Below, piece after piece: positions 42,553-54,849 of a stretch of DNA of 64,000 nucleotides (its first letter is position 1; each line of letters starts with the position of its first letter). The stretch is from Ophioderma brevispina (Eukaryota > Echinodermata > Ophiuroidea > Amphilepidida > Ophiodermatidae). The notes below the pieces were generated by a model that worked only from the letters and a program-made list of their open reading frames with translations, did not search any database and was not told the DNA's origin. The position numbers and the translations under genes are program-made. Where the stretch lies: the NCBI GenBank assembly GCA_023653785.1, contig JAMKCH010011910.1, forward strand, positions 1-64,000. Direction: 5' to 3'.

Positions 42553-42699
42553 CTATTTGAGTTTGAGGTGGATGGTTTGAGGAGGGGAGTAGGAGGGTGG
42601 GGTTAAGGATGGAGGATGCATTGAATAGGGTGAAGTGGAAGGAGGGATTAAGAGCGGTTGCTGCGAGTGTGAGGTGAACTTGTTTGTGGGGACAAAACC

Positions 42700-45030
42700 G
42701 GACTTTAAAACTTTGGATTTACTACTACATGCACTGCCGATGCATGCTGGTCAGACATTTAACATCTTTTCCAAAATTTGTGCAAGAGGGCATGTCCAAC
42801 CAGCAATAACAAGTATGGTTGGGCATTAAGTGACACACAAAAACAGGCCTACAAAATATTTTCTGTCTGCCTGGGACCTTCAAAAGAAGTGGGCAAAATT
42901 TTCTGTCAAATATGTGCGTGAAGTGTACATCACAAGCACATTTAGCACAAAGTCCTTACAGCTGGACCAGTATTTTGATGCACTCTGGTGCAATCTGGGC
43001 CTGTATTTGAACCTTTTTGTATAAATTTAGGGTGTTATTTTGTTTATTTGTCCTTACTTTTGAAAATTTTCTGCAGTTGTCAATTTTTTTCTGGGACCTG
43101 CGGTCCCATGGTCCTGGGGATTTTGTAGGCCTGCACAAAAAACTGTCGATTATTGCCAGTTGGGTATTTTCCCCGCAGAAGGAGGTAGGGAGTTAGGATT
43201 AATATTTAGAAACTAGAAACTAGACCATCGCAAACTTATACTATGTTGCCAACAAAAATTTTGGTTAAGCGTGCCACACGGCACCCACTGACTAGAGGGC
43301 AAAAAGTAGCCCAATTTTACCTTAACACTGATAACTATGGCACAAAAAAAATGGAACCCGCCAAAAACATAACTTTGAGGGCACTTTTTGAATTTTCCAA
43401 AGTACCCCAAATGGGTGGGCAAAGTGTGGTGTTGGCAACACTGGAGATGACCAACCTGTGTGTCTCACACCTTTGGTCAACTATTGTCAACAACATGCAA
43501 GACTGCACACACACACAAGTCGATCTTATTTTACTGAGTATAAAGGTTAAATGCACACACAGCACACATCACCAAGTTTAGCACAGCTACAAATGTACAT
43601 TTTGTGTCAGAAGTGGGAAGAAACCTAATGAGAAATTCCTTATGCATACCAGTACCTATATTGTTCAACGACTATATTTTGGCCAATCCACCAACACCCA
43701 ACTTTCCATTTCAAAACACCTGTAATTTTTCCTCCACAAAAAGAAAATTGCTCTGTACAAACACTGAGTCCTGAGATACTTTCAAATTTTCTGCAAATTT
43801 CACCCTGGATATTATTGGGTTGATCAAAACTTTTTATCAAATATACAGTAACTGTCATTGAATAAACAATTGCATAAAATGCTCGTCTCAAACTTTGATT
43901 TGTTTTGCTAAGTGTTATTAAAGGAAAAAAAATAGCTAGAAAAAAATTTAACAAAAAGTGTATACAAAACATGCACAAGATATTGACGTTAAGTGACCCC
44001 TGAATGACTTTTGACCTCATCGTGACCCCACATAAGAACCCTGCCTCAATGTATAAGGCTACCAAGTATGAACGTGAGCCTCCCTTGCACTAAAATGCTA
44101 GACAACAATTTTTAACCAAAAGTGTATAGGCCCTACAAAAAGTTTGACACCACACACCACACAACCACACACCACACACCCAGACTGACTGACGGACACA
44201 CGAATAATGCTGCCATAAGGTCTTTTCTATCGGATGACCTAAAAGTTAATATGAGGTTACTCTGATCCACAAAATTATTTACAGGAATTAAAGCCCCTAA
44301 AATATTTTAGGTTCATTAGGCAAAAAAATGCGAGGTTCCTGTACTCTTTAAGGGGAAGGTGGGTGACTTATAAAATACTTCAGTTCTAAGGAAAAAAAAA
44401 AAAATGATATTGGAGTAGCATTTCCTAATACAATTCCTCACAAGCAGCATAAATTGCATCAATGCATGCACCACACACACTGAACTAATGTAGAGAGTGC
44501 AGAGTCAGAGATTTTGACCTACATGCATATTTGGCCTTTCATTTTTAGGGAAATAATCTGTCATTTCATTTCCAGTACCAGTACATGTATCGGGAGACAC
44601 TTTATGACTCATTATGCCATATAGGAATCAGAAAAAGGCCATTTAAAAATAAGTTTAATGTTTCATGGTGAAAATGGCCAAAAAGTTCATGATTAGGGTT
44701 GGGTTTATTGACCAGAAAATGTAACCAAGGGAACCCCTCTAAAATATTTCATCCTCTGAAGCCAAAAAAAGAAAGCTTAAAAAATGATTGCCCTAACTTT
44801 TCACCCTGTGAATTATGACAGGTGGGCATTATGAAATTGTCTGGATTTTACCAGTTTACCTGGGGAAAAATGACAAGTGTGTGTCACAGTCTCGTATGCT
44901 GTTAGGATCTGAAGAGAATTAACCAGGATATTGAAGATTATTGTCATGTATAAGAGGCTAAAGGAAAAACCTCACAAGGCCTACAAGGGTGAGTGTTTAT
45001 CAGGGTTGCACAAAGTGCAGGAGCAGGCAG
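42700..45030. other. no gene seen
   Basis: AT-rich anonymous DNA after the LINE tail, including a CA-rich patch near 44150-44185. The 112-residue plus frame at 43243 and the 141-residue minus frame at 43640-44065 show no recognised motif. TACATGCACTGCCGATGCATGC near 42725 is locally palindromic. Confidence 0.3.
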
Positions 45031-45215
45031 TGGCATACCCAGAGGGGGGGGGGGGGGGGGGGGGGTTGCCGGGGGAAGCTGCCCCCCTCCCTTGTGGTGA
45101 ATCTCCCCCCCCCCAAAAATGATGATTTACATAGGCCATATACTAATGCAACATTTTAATATATGCTTGCCCGCTGGATAGCCCCCCCCCCCCCCCCCGA
45201 AAAAAGGTGGTTCAT
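45028..45215. repeat. hAT-like terminus with G and C runs
   Basis: GCAGTGGCATACCCAGAG followed by 22 G (45044-45065), then C-rich runs at about 45105-45114 and 45182-45198. GCAGTGGC(A/G)TA.CCAG-G-run is a common hAT-like transposon end in marine invertebrates. The opposite end was not found, so this may be a fragment. Confidence 0.45.
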
Positions 45216-45699
45216 GCACTGGACAGATCACTGTTCCTGGGAAATAATGAGCAGAAATGGGAATAAGGCCAGTGGATAAAGAAAAAGTAGTGAGGTAAAA
45301 TTGCAACTTGGGTTTTTAATATGACTTGTGGTTGGTGATTTACAGAGATAGACTATTTTTTATTGCTTTCCCAAACAACAATGCTTAAAGTAAATAGAGA
45401 TTTTAGGACATCCCTGTGTCATATATGTCATAGTGATAGATAGTCCTCCAATACATTTCTTACCTTGATTTGGCTATAGAAATGCCTTGAAGTAAAACAA
45501 AAGGGCCACTTTCATTTGCTACAGGTCCATGGACATGCTTTAAACATACTTATAATACCACCAAAAATGGTTTCATCCATAGTATGGTAAAATATTGGTA
45601 CATGTAAATCTGCATGAAAGCAGTAATTTGAGAAACCGTATATTTGAAAAAATGGGGCATAATATCATTTGTTTTGGGACATTTTCAAGGAAAGTCCAA

Positions 45700-46160
45700 A
45701 CGAAAGTGATTATCGCGCTGGCAGCATTGACCCGGAAGTGACGCCCGGGTAACAAATACGCGATACGTGTAACGCGGCATGATCGTCATCGTGGAACGAA
45801 CGTTCGCGTGGCCCAGTTTTCTTCCATACGTACACAGTTGCTATCGGCGTCGTACGTGTTTTTCAGATGGCTATTTTTTTTCTGATTTGGACCTTAATTA
45901 CGATAATCTGTGCTGTATTGTCAAACGGGTTGCCACCAGCGCGACGGCAACCGACAAGGAGAATCAGAACAGAAAGCTTTTGTTTTTTTTTTTTTTTTTT
46001 TTAATTCCAAGTTCCCAGACCCAAGAAACCGACCGGATAGATTCTGGAGTGTGCGGTGCGTTTAGCCCACGTGTGACAGAGAAGATTTTACCATCTTCTC
46101 TGGTGTGAGCCTGTTATACACCTTGTTACTCTGACGTCATTAAGGGGTCAAATCCCTCCG
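45700..46160. promoter_or_regulatory. CpG-rich promoter-like region with CRE consensus
   Basis: Stands out from AT-rich surroundings by many CG dinucleotides (GCGCTGGC, GACCCGGAAGTGACGCCCGGG, ACGCGATACG). It includes CCGGAAGTGACG, an ETS-type site, and TGACGTCA at 46132-46139, a perfect CRE. Such regions are often promoters of housekeeping genes. It could serve CS (minus strand, about 21 kb upstream of the first recognised exon) or an unseen gene. No coding exon was recognised. Confidence 0.35.
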
Positions 46161-46862
46161 CATCTTGATACCATTCGCGAAAACAGGAGAAAACGCTGTC
46201 AGTTAGGGTATATTTATCGGTGAAATTTTTTAAACACTTTCCCGATGTTCACTTTTAAAAATTGTGGTGCGATATGATCAGTGTACTGTTGAGGTACGAA
46301 AATGTCTAGAAATTAAGACTATCTACTCACTTTCCATGGACCTTTAATTTAAAAAACATAGGCTGAATTTAGTAATATGTGTATAGTAAAATTAGAATTT
46401 CGCAATTTTTCCCAAGAATAATTCTCGCTAATTCCTTTCACATCTGGGATATATATTTTGATAGAAAGCTTTACATGGTACAAAAATCAGAATTTTCAAT
46501 TTTTTTTTAGGAAACCTGTTTGTTACGTGTAATCTCTCATTGCACCTATTAAACACTTAAAACCAGGAAAGGTCAGAGCAAGTTCAAATTAATACTATGG
46601 TACATCTAAACCCGATACTATTAGCATAATTCCTTTTCTCTGCTTCAAACTACGCCTACATTCCTCCAGACAGAACCATGACAAGCGTAAAGGAATACAT
46701 AGGCTGCGCAATACACGCAGCAACTCTCGCGTCGCGTATGTAGATCGCCATTTCAGAAAAGGAATGGTGACGGCGGGCGACTAAAGTGAACATATCTTAA
46801 GCTTGAACTAAACCTGAGAGTCAAAGTAAAGTGTGGGGAAAATGTTATGCTACCCCCACCCC

Positions 46863-47252
46863 TTACAGTCAGCTTGTTTTGCAACAGAGAGAGAGAGTGA
46901 GATCTTCCAGGATCATTGTATAGTAAGCAATTGCAAAATTGGCAAGTAATTGCAGCCATCTCATTTTGCAGCTAGGTGAAAGATGTTCCAAAATCATCAT
47001 AAGAAAATATTACGACAATTGCAAAAATTGGCAAAAGCAATTACAACCAGTTCATTTTGCAATGAGGAGGGAGATCTTCCAAGACTATTGTAGACAAATA
47101 GTAGGCAGAAATTGCAAAATTGGCAAAAGTAATTACAACCAGTTCATTTTGCAACAAGGAGAGAGATATTCCAAGACTATTGTAGAGAAATAGTAGGCAG
47201 AAATTGCAAAATTGGGAAAACCAATTAATTACAACCAGCTTGTTTTGCAACA
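46863..47252. repeat. ~110-bp tandem repeat, about 3.5 copies
   Basis: Units contain TTTTGCAAC(A)AGGAGAGAGA, TCTTCCA..ACTATTGTA, AATTGCAAAATTGGCAAAAG and AATTACAACCAGTTCA. Satellite-like. The ORFs across it are translations of the repeat. Confidence 0.85.
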
Positions 47253-47689
47253 GGTAAATGAAAAAGGTTGGAAATACACCACAAACTATAGTATGTATCT
47301 GCTTGTGCTAGATTGACCTTGTGTGATGAATGAGATTATAAAAACTTGTCCAATTTCTATGGGCTCCTTTCAAGGAAAGTAAATTATGTTTTTAAACAGA
47401 TCTTTGATCGTCCTCCAGATCATCCAAGCATACACCATGATTTGCCTGAACATTTCTGCGGGTGATTCTTTTTTAGTTTCTACCAATTTCAGGTTTCTGC
47501 ATACATGCCTGGGTGTGTAGGGAATAAGATGGCAAAATTAGTCTATTGACCTCCTCTGCAGTGTGCAAGCACCCTACTACTATGAGTCAGTGAAGTTTCA
47601 AATTGTTCATAGATTGACGCACAGTTCCTGAAGAACCACTTCATGTGCCGCAATGACCATACATGACACCGCCCTATTATAGCAAAAAG

Positions 47690-47975
47690 TTCTATCTCAT
47701 ATTTAGTTCCCCAATATCATACTTCCTTTTGCTATAGCCCAAACACATATCACATGTACATCATATGGGTACCTCATGGGTGTCACATGGTGGTCCTTTT
47801 TTGGCAGAAGGATGCATCTTATATATAGTTTCCCAATACCATACTGCCTTTTGTCATGGCCCACACACATCACATGAATATCACTTAAGGTACCTCAGGG
47901 TATCACATGGTGGTTCCTTTATGGCAAACGAATGTATGATATATTTAGTTTTCCAACATTAAACTTTGCTTTATC
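47690..47975. repeat. ~125-bp tandem repeat, about 2.3 copies
   Basis: The unit reads TTATATATAGTTTCCCAATA, CCATACTGCCTTTTG, CACACATCACATG, GGTACCTCA.GG.(G)TCACATGG and TGGT.CCTTT.TGGCA. Three partial copies are in tandem. Non-coding. Confidence 0.8.
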
Positions 47976-48835
47976 TTTCCCATGACCTACACATGTTAAA
48001 AGGTTGTAATCTGTACTGAAAATGGTAAGAATGCTCCTTTAATACTAGGCTAAATAGTTAAATCATACATAACACTGCAGACTAAACTGTAGCAAAGGGA
48101 GGCATCTTATTTTCTTTTCCATTTACCATGTAAGACATAGTGCGCAAAAAGAACTACCCCACTGCAAGCTGGGAATCACACACAAGGAGTCTATAGATTT
48201 TCAATTAATTCAAAATGTGCATGTACTCGAGTTCACAAGAAATTATATACACTTTTTATAGTGTCAACTTCAAACCCCAATATTTTTGTTATGAATTTAT
48301 TATTTGACAGTCAAATATGGTTTGCACGTTATACTTTGAGTGCCATTTGGCTGTTGATCAATTTGTAGGGGAAAATCACTTTAAAAATGTAAACATGTTT
48401 TAAAAAGTGCTTTTGCATATTAGTTTTTGGCACTACTTGATTGGAAAACAAACTTCATTGTTTTGGACCTTACAAACCTATTTTATTGCCCAATTGATAA
48501 TCTTTTGTACCTAAGCATTACCGTTGTCTCTGAACAATTCTACCCCACATGGCTGATGGCAGAAATTATGAAAATGAAAATGTTCCCCCAAAAGTTCATA
48601 TTAATGGTAAGGTTTTGTTTTTTGCCCAAACCAACGCATTTTTTAAATTTTTTTCAAATAGTTGTGTGTGGACCATTCTCAGGAAAGATTAATAAATATT
48701 CAAAGCATCTTTTTCTTGAATTGCTTTACCGGTGGACCTAAATGTCTTGATTTGGAAAATCATCTAAATTTAAAGTGCCCCAGGTCGTGATTCCAGCAGG
48801 ACCTTCTGTTTTTATTTATTTCAGTAGCCTATCCT
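47976..48835. other. no gene seen
   Basis: AT-rich anonymous DNA. The 104-residue plus-strand frame at 48427-48741 is hydrophobic and low in complexity, with no recognised domain. Confidence 0.3.
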
Positions 48836-48839
48836 TGAG

Positions 48840-49120
48840 AAAAGCTGCTTCACAACTTTGTAGATGGTCCAACTTTGCATGTTTTGTGTTATGAGCAAAT
48901 CCGCGTTTCCCACGATCCCACGGGCCACCGTGATATAATTTCTGTCGTTTACGGACCAGAAAATACAAAATTGCGAATTTTACTAGCCACGACCAAATTT
49001 GCAGTAAGATTTGGCACACATGGATTGCTATGTAAGGTTTTCAGATGATACGAAACTCTAAACTTTATGAGCGTAAGTCGGGGGGGGGCTGGGATCATGA
49101 AATGCCCCTCGATGGGTGAA
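48840..49120. repeat. interspersed repeat family C, copy 2
   Basis: Matches 23380-23640 in order: TTTTGTGTTATGAGCAAA, TTTCCCA, AATACAAAATTGCGAATTT, GACCAAATTTGCA, TTTGGCACACATGGATT and GGGATCATGAAATGCCCCT. Confidence 0.7.
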
Positions 49121-49154
49121 TAGAGAATTAGGCTTTGTAACAACGGGGGGCGTA

Positions 49155-49440
49155 TGGGGTGGGGGGGTCCGTGGATAAAGCGCACGACCCGCATGCCAAA
49201 GTTGTGGTTCGAGAACTGATCATGCTGTGGGCACATGTGTTTTGCCCCTTCAGTACTTTACCTCAATTACCTCTCTACCAAGGTGTAAAAATGGGTATCG
49301 GCATTATCAATGTTGGGAAGGTTACAGACTCGTGTAGAGGAGGTGTAGGGATCCTTACAGCAAGCATTATATGGTGGAGTCTGGTTTTAATAGCTTTGAA
49401 CAGATATGGGCACTCAGTTCCAGTGTGGCATACAGGGTCG
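49155..49440 (+). mobile_element. tRNA-derived SINE, type 3
   Basis: GGTCCGTGGATAAAGCGCAC forms the A-box side and TTGTGGTTCGAGAACTGATC the B-box side. The body TTTTGCCCCTTCAGTACTTT, ACCTCAATTACCTCTC and AAGGTGTAAAAATGGGTATC, then GGATCCTTACAGC, CATTATATGG and AACAGATATGGGCACTC, is the layout of a common marine-invertebrate tRNA SINE. The long 184-residue frame over it is accidental. Confidence 0.8.
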
Positions 49441-49895
49441 TCCACTTTTAACAACAGGAAAGCATTTCAAATCCGTGTGCAAATTCCCATGTTTAGCATA
49501 AGCAAAATTGCTACCAATTGGAATGACTGCTACACAAATTTTGGTTTGTGTAGCATTTTTACAATGCTAATTATTATAAAAAAGTATCCCATTTATGATA
49601 AAAATTGTCAAAAACGGCTATACAAAATTTTCGAAGGAATTTGCACACGTTTCAAAATCAAGGACCCAACAAGATCCAAAACCAAATCAATTACATTACA
49701 AAATGATTTCTAAAACTTTATAAATCGGCCTACTATTATATGATTGACACCCAATCTCGTTGACAATCTAAGCCCTCTTCCAGATTTCAATTGGCTTGAC
49801 TTCTTGTGTCGGGATTTGGGTATTGAATTCATTGAAGTGTTTTCTTTAGGGGTCTTGAATTCACTGCGAACCCCTGCAACTAAAAGTTGTTCCCT

Positions 49896-50112
49896 CAGGG
49901 TTGTAGCTAGCACATTTGTGGTGGGTGTTATTGATGAAGATTTGACATTTGACAATATGTTAGGCTTAAAATATTGTCAAAATTTGCATGAAATGATTAA
50001 AAATTTGTACATTTTGTGGTGGGCTTAGAGTTTAACTTGGGTTTAGTGGTGGGCTCTGAAGTTGAGTGGTGGGCGCTACCGCCCACCACTGCCCACTGTA
50101 GCTACATCCCTG
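49896..50112. mobile_element. hAT-like MITE, 217 bp
   Basis: The left end CAGGGTTGTAGCTAGCACAT and the right end read inward, CAGGGATGTAGCTACAGTGG, continue with GTGGTGGG on both sides. A perfect hairpin, AGTGGTGGGCG-CTAC-CGCCCACCACT, lies at 50065-50090 near the right end. Flanking TTCCCTC / TTCCTC may be a target duplication. Confidence 0.75.
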
Positions 50113-50515
50113 TTCCTCATTCTACTGGGTATTTCAAAATAAGATGATTTTTCCAATTCAAGTTAACCCTCATCGTACAAAGCCTTTTTTACCACGGTGC
50201 TATACTGATTTCATGCAGTATGCCTCCACTCTCTTGCTCGAGTAGCCATTTATTTAGGATCCCTGTATCAATCAACTTCCGGATCAACGGTCACATTTGT
50301 TCACACCGTTTTACAAGCAAGTCCTGCATGAGAAAGGTTGCTTCGCCGGAAAATGATGGATTATTTATACTGTTTCAACCAATTGAAAAGGTAATATAGT
50401 ATCTAAGGAACATATATCAACTCGACTGTTAATTGCTTGTGAAATTTGGTTCGTATGCAGTGTGTAAATTTGGCCCTTTTAAATGGTCTGTTAAATCTCA
50501 AATTACACAGGAGAT

Positions 50516-51492
50516 AGCATAACTCCACATTCGCTATAGTTCTGGTAACCAGAACCAGAGGTCAACATTAAATCTTTTAACACTACTCTTTTATCATCTA
50601 CTGACCTCTGGTTCTGGTACTGTACATAGAGGAGCAGTGTACAAATAAGAATCAGCTATTTCCAGAACTCATGGTCAACTGGTGCCCTTAATGTGATGTT
50701 ACAAACAAGGCAGACAGGCCAAGACTGGATTAAAAGATTAGGAAATGTTGCATTAAGACTAATCACCAAAATACTCACACATGGGATTACTGGTAGAATT
50801 ATTGATCATAATCTTGTATTATCCAGTAGTTCAATTAAAAGGCAGTCAAGCAGGACATGTGTAAAACACTAGGTTTTCTCCAGGTTGGTGACATGCATAA
50901 GGGCACAAAAGTGGTTAGTGGTTTCTTGTTTTTAATTTCATTTTACTGAAAGATAGGACTAATATTATGTCTGGAATCAAATCTGAGACGCGTCGCTAAA
51001 ATGATGTGCGTTGACTGCGTATGCACAGCTGTACTTGACCTAGTAACAAGGCATCCTAGTTACGTAATACGTTTGTGCGATTGGCCAATACAGCAGAGGT
51101 CAATTGTACTTTTGTTGCGTGCTACACTTGGCGTAAATACTCACTGCGAGCGACGCAGGGCAACACATCTCAGATTTGATTCCAGACATGCTTAAAAAGT
51201 TTTTAGGAAAAATGTGAAATGAATTGCAAATTCAACACTGGCAAATGATGTGAGGGATACTAAGAAAATAATACCCATCAATGAGGTCAATGGCAGCAGT
51301 TGTTTACTTGTAACAGTAACACAAAGTTGGCGGTGCTTAAATGTGCACTGCTCCTCTATGTATGGTTCCAGAAACAGAGGTCAGTGGATGATAAAAGAGT
51401 AGTGTTAAAAGATAATGTTGACCTCTGGTTCTGGTTACCAGAACTACATTCGCTAATGACTACATGTTAAAGACAAAATGTGGAGTTATGCT
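50516..51492. mobile_element. TIR element family F with nested MITE
   Basis: A 977-bp element. Arms of about 125-150 bp (50516-50641 and 51343-51492) are reverse complements sharing AGCATAACTCCACATT, ATTCGCTA, a TAGTTCTGGTAACCAGAACC block, GAGGTCAACATTA, AACACTACTCTTTTATCATC and AGAGGAGCAGTG. A second element is nested inside at 50967-51189. Confidence 0.85.
50967..51189. mobile_element. nested MITE, 223 bp
   Basis: Left end ATGTCTGGAATCAAATCTGA, right end identical when read inward, then GACGCGTCGC versus GATGTGTTGCCCTGCGTCGC. GC content is higher than in the host element. Inverted repeats of about 24 bp. No clear target duplication. Confidence 0.8.
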
Positions 51493-51499
51493 TAGCAGA

Positions 51500-51720
51500 A
51501 CTAGGGGAAGAGCGGGCCTATTCTAAGCCCCAAACCCACACGGATCCCTTTTAGTCGCCTTTTACGACATGCAGGGATTTAGCGGGACTATTCTAAACCC
51601 CGAACCCACAGGGGGCAGCTTTCTTCTGATACCAAAATGATGACTACCTCTGGTAAAATCTGGGATCCCTGGGGCCGAGGCTATTAGCGATCGGACCATG
51701 GATCTTAAACAGGAAACTGG
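51500..51720. repeat. composite interspersed repeat, partner at 63330
   Basis: Two similar units, GGGCCTATTCTAAGCCCC and GGGACTATTCTAAACCCC with following CCCACA.GG, are separated by TCGCCTTTTACGACATGCAG. They are followed by GCTTTCTTCTGATACCAAAA, GGTAAAATCTGGG and GCGATCGGACCATGGA, which recurs at 63333-63422. Confidence 0.55.
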
Positions 51721-51729
51721 GAGATAGAG

Positions 51730-54700
51730 TTCAATTCCGGAACATTCATATCTCCTCACATGAGGACTCACTTTCATGATTCACACACATGTATGCAGTT
51801 TGATGAAACAATGTTTTGGCATAACATCACTATTTCCTAATCTAGAATAATGATCACCCCTTCATATGAATTACAAATTATGTTTACATGCCTTAAGATC
51901 AGGGCTGGAAAAAATGCAAAATTTCCCGGGAATACAATCCAAATTTCCCTCAAAGATTGCAAAATTTCCCTCCAAGATTTCAAAATTTCCATTCAATTCT
52001 TATGTATTTCTTTATTTATAGGTAAAAAATTCCTTCCAAATAGCAAAATTTTCCGGGAATGTCATTCCCCAATTCCCCACTTTCTCCAGGCATGCTTAAG
52101 ATTACAATTTTGTAATTATTTGGACGCGGTCAAATTTCAAAATTTTCTGAATATCCCTATCTGTATGATCCGGGAGAGTTGGTAGTTCTACTGAGCATAA
52201 CCTTTTCGTCTTTCATTCATCTTTTTAACATGTGTTTTAATATGATTTTTTTAAAAATAAGAAAAAAAAAATGAGATACTTGTGTGAAAATTTAATGAAA
52301 ATCCTACCCACCGCCAATAAATGGATCCAAGCTAATCTGTAAGGCGCTACAAACTTTAACGCAGAGCGGTTCTATGAGCCACATTACTCATGGCCATTTT
52401 TACCCCAGCAGTTAGTCATTTTTTCAAAGTTTGACATTAATTCTTGTTGTGTGTTATTACAATTAAGGCATGGCAGTAATATAATTATCGCAGTAGATTT
52501 TTTTCTTCTTCGTCACCTAGGGGGTCTTGAGCCAAAGATTTCGAAAATGTGCCTTAGAAAGTGCGCCGGACCTTTCGTTACGTGGCGCAAATGAAGTGGA
52601 ATGAAAACATGTCGTTAAACAGATCAAGACGATCGTAACATAAGCAGACCAAAAAATAGTGGCATATTACGATGTCATGTCATTTCACAAACATCAGTAA
52701 TTGTCTCAAAAAGAAGTTTTACATTATTATATAGATTGAGGTTGCTTACTGTCCAATGTTGATGATTACAAATTGCATCTCGAGGCAGATGCAAGAAATC
52801 CAAAAAAACTACCAAAATAAGAAAACTGACCGGTCCCTACAACCTATGACGTCAAAAATTTTTGACATCTGGCAACACCTATGACTCCTCACCCTCTTTA
52901 AGACCTTGGCACCCCAAATCAACCAATTGCTCATAACAGGCAGACGCCAGAGTCTAGAAAAGGCCTTTTCTTTTACGTTCCCAGATGAACGTCAACGTGG
53001 ATTTGAATAGTAATAGATTCGCACTAGTGATTTAAAAACCCCCACCTCGTATCTGTTACTTACAAAACGTGGTACACAAATGTACAGGAGTAGTTAAAGA
53101 ACCATTCTTGTTGCTCATCCTTTTCAAATCAAGAAAATAAATTTCAAATTTGATGATCCAAACGGGCTTATGGTGAGTAAAAAAATAGAGTGAAGATGAC
53201 TCCTTTCCAAAAACTTTGATTGAAAATGTTCACTTAGCGAAGTTTATCAAGGCGGAGACCTCTCCACTGATATTGGCTTTCAAAATATTACAAATTAACA
53301 TTGAACTGGGGTAATACAGGCAGGAACTAGCATTTTATAATCAAGTAATACTAAAACGGACGCTAAAATATACTATTGTAACGGTATACGGGTTATGAAT
53401 GTGTTGAGAAAATGGGATGTGTTAACAGGGCGGTCGATATGACTATTTACGGGGGCGGACTCTGGGCTGCAAATCAAACAGCTGTGGTGTGAATGGGAGT
53501 TATGCACCATGCAAGCCCAGGACAATGGACGTTCAATTTTGTTAACAACAGCGTGGTTGCGATGCATTGATTTCCAGCTATATGTTCGGAGCGAAAATGG
53601 TTTATATTTCCTTTCAATATTTTTTATCGAAATTTCTATACTACAACTGGCTTGGAACTTATTTCATTTTAGACACCATTTCTATAGCATTTAAAGTTAG
53701 TAATACAGTCAGGGAACTAGCAAATATGAAATCACTTTTTTCTTTTTGTTTTTTTTTTGGTGCGGAAGGAAAATTCAACCATTGCAGTGGAACTCGTTGC
53801 TCGCTTGTAGTTACCGCGGGGTGATAAATGTCTATCGTGATTTAGTAACTTGGGGCCAAAGATGTGGCTGTGTAGCAGACTTCAGGCATCACTGATCAAG
53901 CTCGTATTGAACAAGCTTGCGTTAAAGTGGACTTGTGCCAGTTCATTAACGAAGGAGTTGCGGTTATGCTGACATCGTTAGGGGGCTGGGCTGGGCCGGA
54001 TCAAACATTGGACAGGGAAGCAAACCTCATCTTATAATATGTAAAACACTCCTGTTTTTTGAGACATATATTACGTTAGTTGCTTACCTTAAGGCCGACT
54101 CAGATTCCTGAGGAGGGCGCCCCTCAAATTTCCCAAAAAATCGTGTTTTTTGCATGTACATAATGCTTTCCCATATACTAATCAATGTGTTGAAATTGAC
54201 TAAGCTTAAATCGAATCCTTCATATAGAAAATCACAACTTTGTTTTTTTAAAAATTCCGGATCCGGACTTTTTTGTTGTTACACAGTATCCGATGGACGT
54301 AATACTACACATTAAATGTTTAAGGACATCAAAACGAAATCCGATTCATAAAATTTCGGGAATTGTGCATTTTAGGTTAGGTTACTATCTTTAGTTTTTT
54401 TTTCCCTTGGGTTGACTATTTTAATTATTCTACAAAAAAATAATATTTTGAAATCTCTGGGTCGACTTTAACTCCAATGTTGATGTGTGTGGTACGTTGG
54501 TCGGGTTCCGTGTGTGTGTCATTTTTTGTTGTTTTTTTTTGTTTTTTTACTTTTTTCTTTTGTTTTTTTACACATTGCCTCACATCCAGACTGGCACGGA
54601 CCAGTGGACGGAGGTACAATGAGCAATACAGTTTGCAATCTAGAGTCAAGGACCGAACAGTTTACATGAAAATTCCCGACTATGAACGAAATGAATTTAA

Positions 54701-54800
54701 CACAACAAACGTCGATCGAGATCGGAATTTACCCGTATATAAAAGTGTACATTAGTAACACACACACCCTAAGTGAGAACTAACCGTTACATGTTTCATA
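51730..54800. other. no gene seen
   Basis: AT-rich DNA. At 51900-52085 there is a diverged AAATTTCCCGGGAA-type repeat (AAAATTTCCC units) that may be another MITE. At 54520-54570 a T-rich run. No coding exon was recognised, and the frames near 53567 and 54477 have no known motif. Confidence 0.3.
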
Positions 54801-54849
54801 CCGATTAAGACTTCACCTAGTGTTTGCCGGAATTAGTAGCGTTACTTCT

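Larger units (their letters stand above)
40780..42677 (+). pseudogene. LINE ORF2 C-terminus, split by a foldback element
   Basis: From 40835 the plus strand reads WYGHVLRKDKRACFKT, the conserved RT-tail motif (R-x-W-x-GHV-R) of non-LTR retrotransposons. The reading stops at a 1660-bp insertion (40893-42552). It resumes after it with FEFEVDGLRRG, then MEDALNRVKWKEGLRAVAAS and VR-stop at 42675-42677, the usual LINE C-terminal end. Frameshifts are also present upstream. Which LINE clade is uncertain. Confidence 0.8.

Noticed and set aside
45779..46108. 109-residue protein in the CpG-rich block
   Set aside because: Ends in a poly-Phe stretch from a T run and has no domain; the block is better read as promoter-like.
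46863..47252. Small proteins with CNNWQKQLQP-type repeats
   Set aside because: Frames across a ~110-bp tandem repeat, open in several frames on both strands.
49159..49713. Longest anonymous plus-strand reading frame (184 residues)
   Set aside because: Its first half lies over a tRNA-derived SINE and the rest over AT-rich DNA; no domain, no splice or start context.
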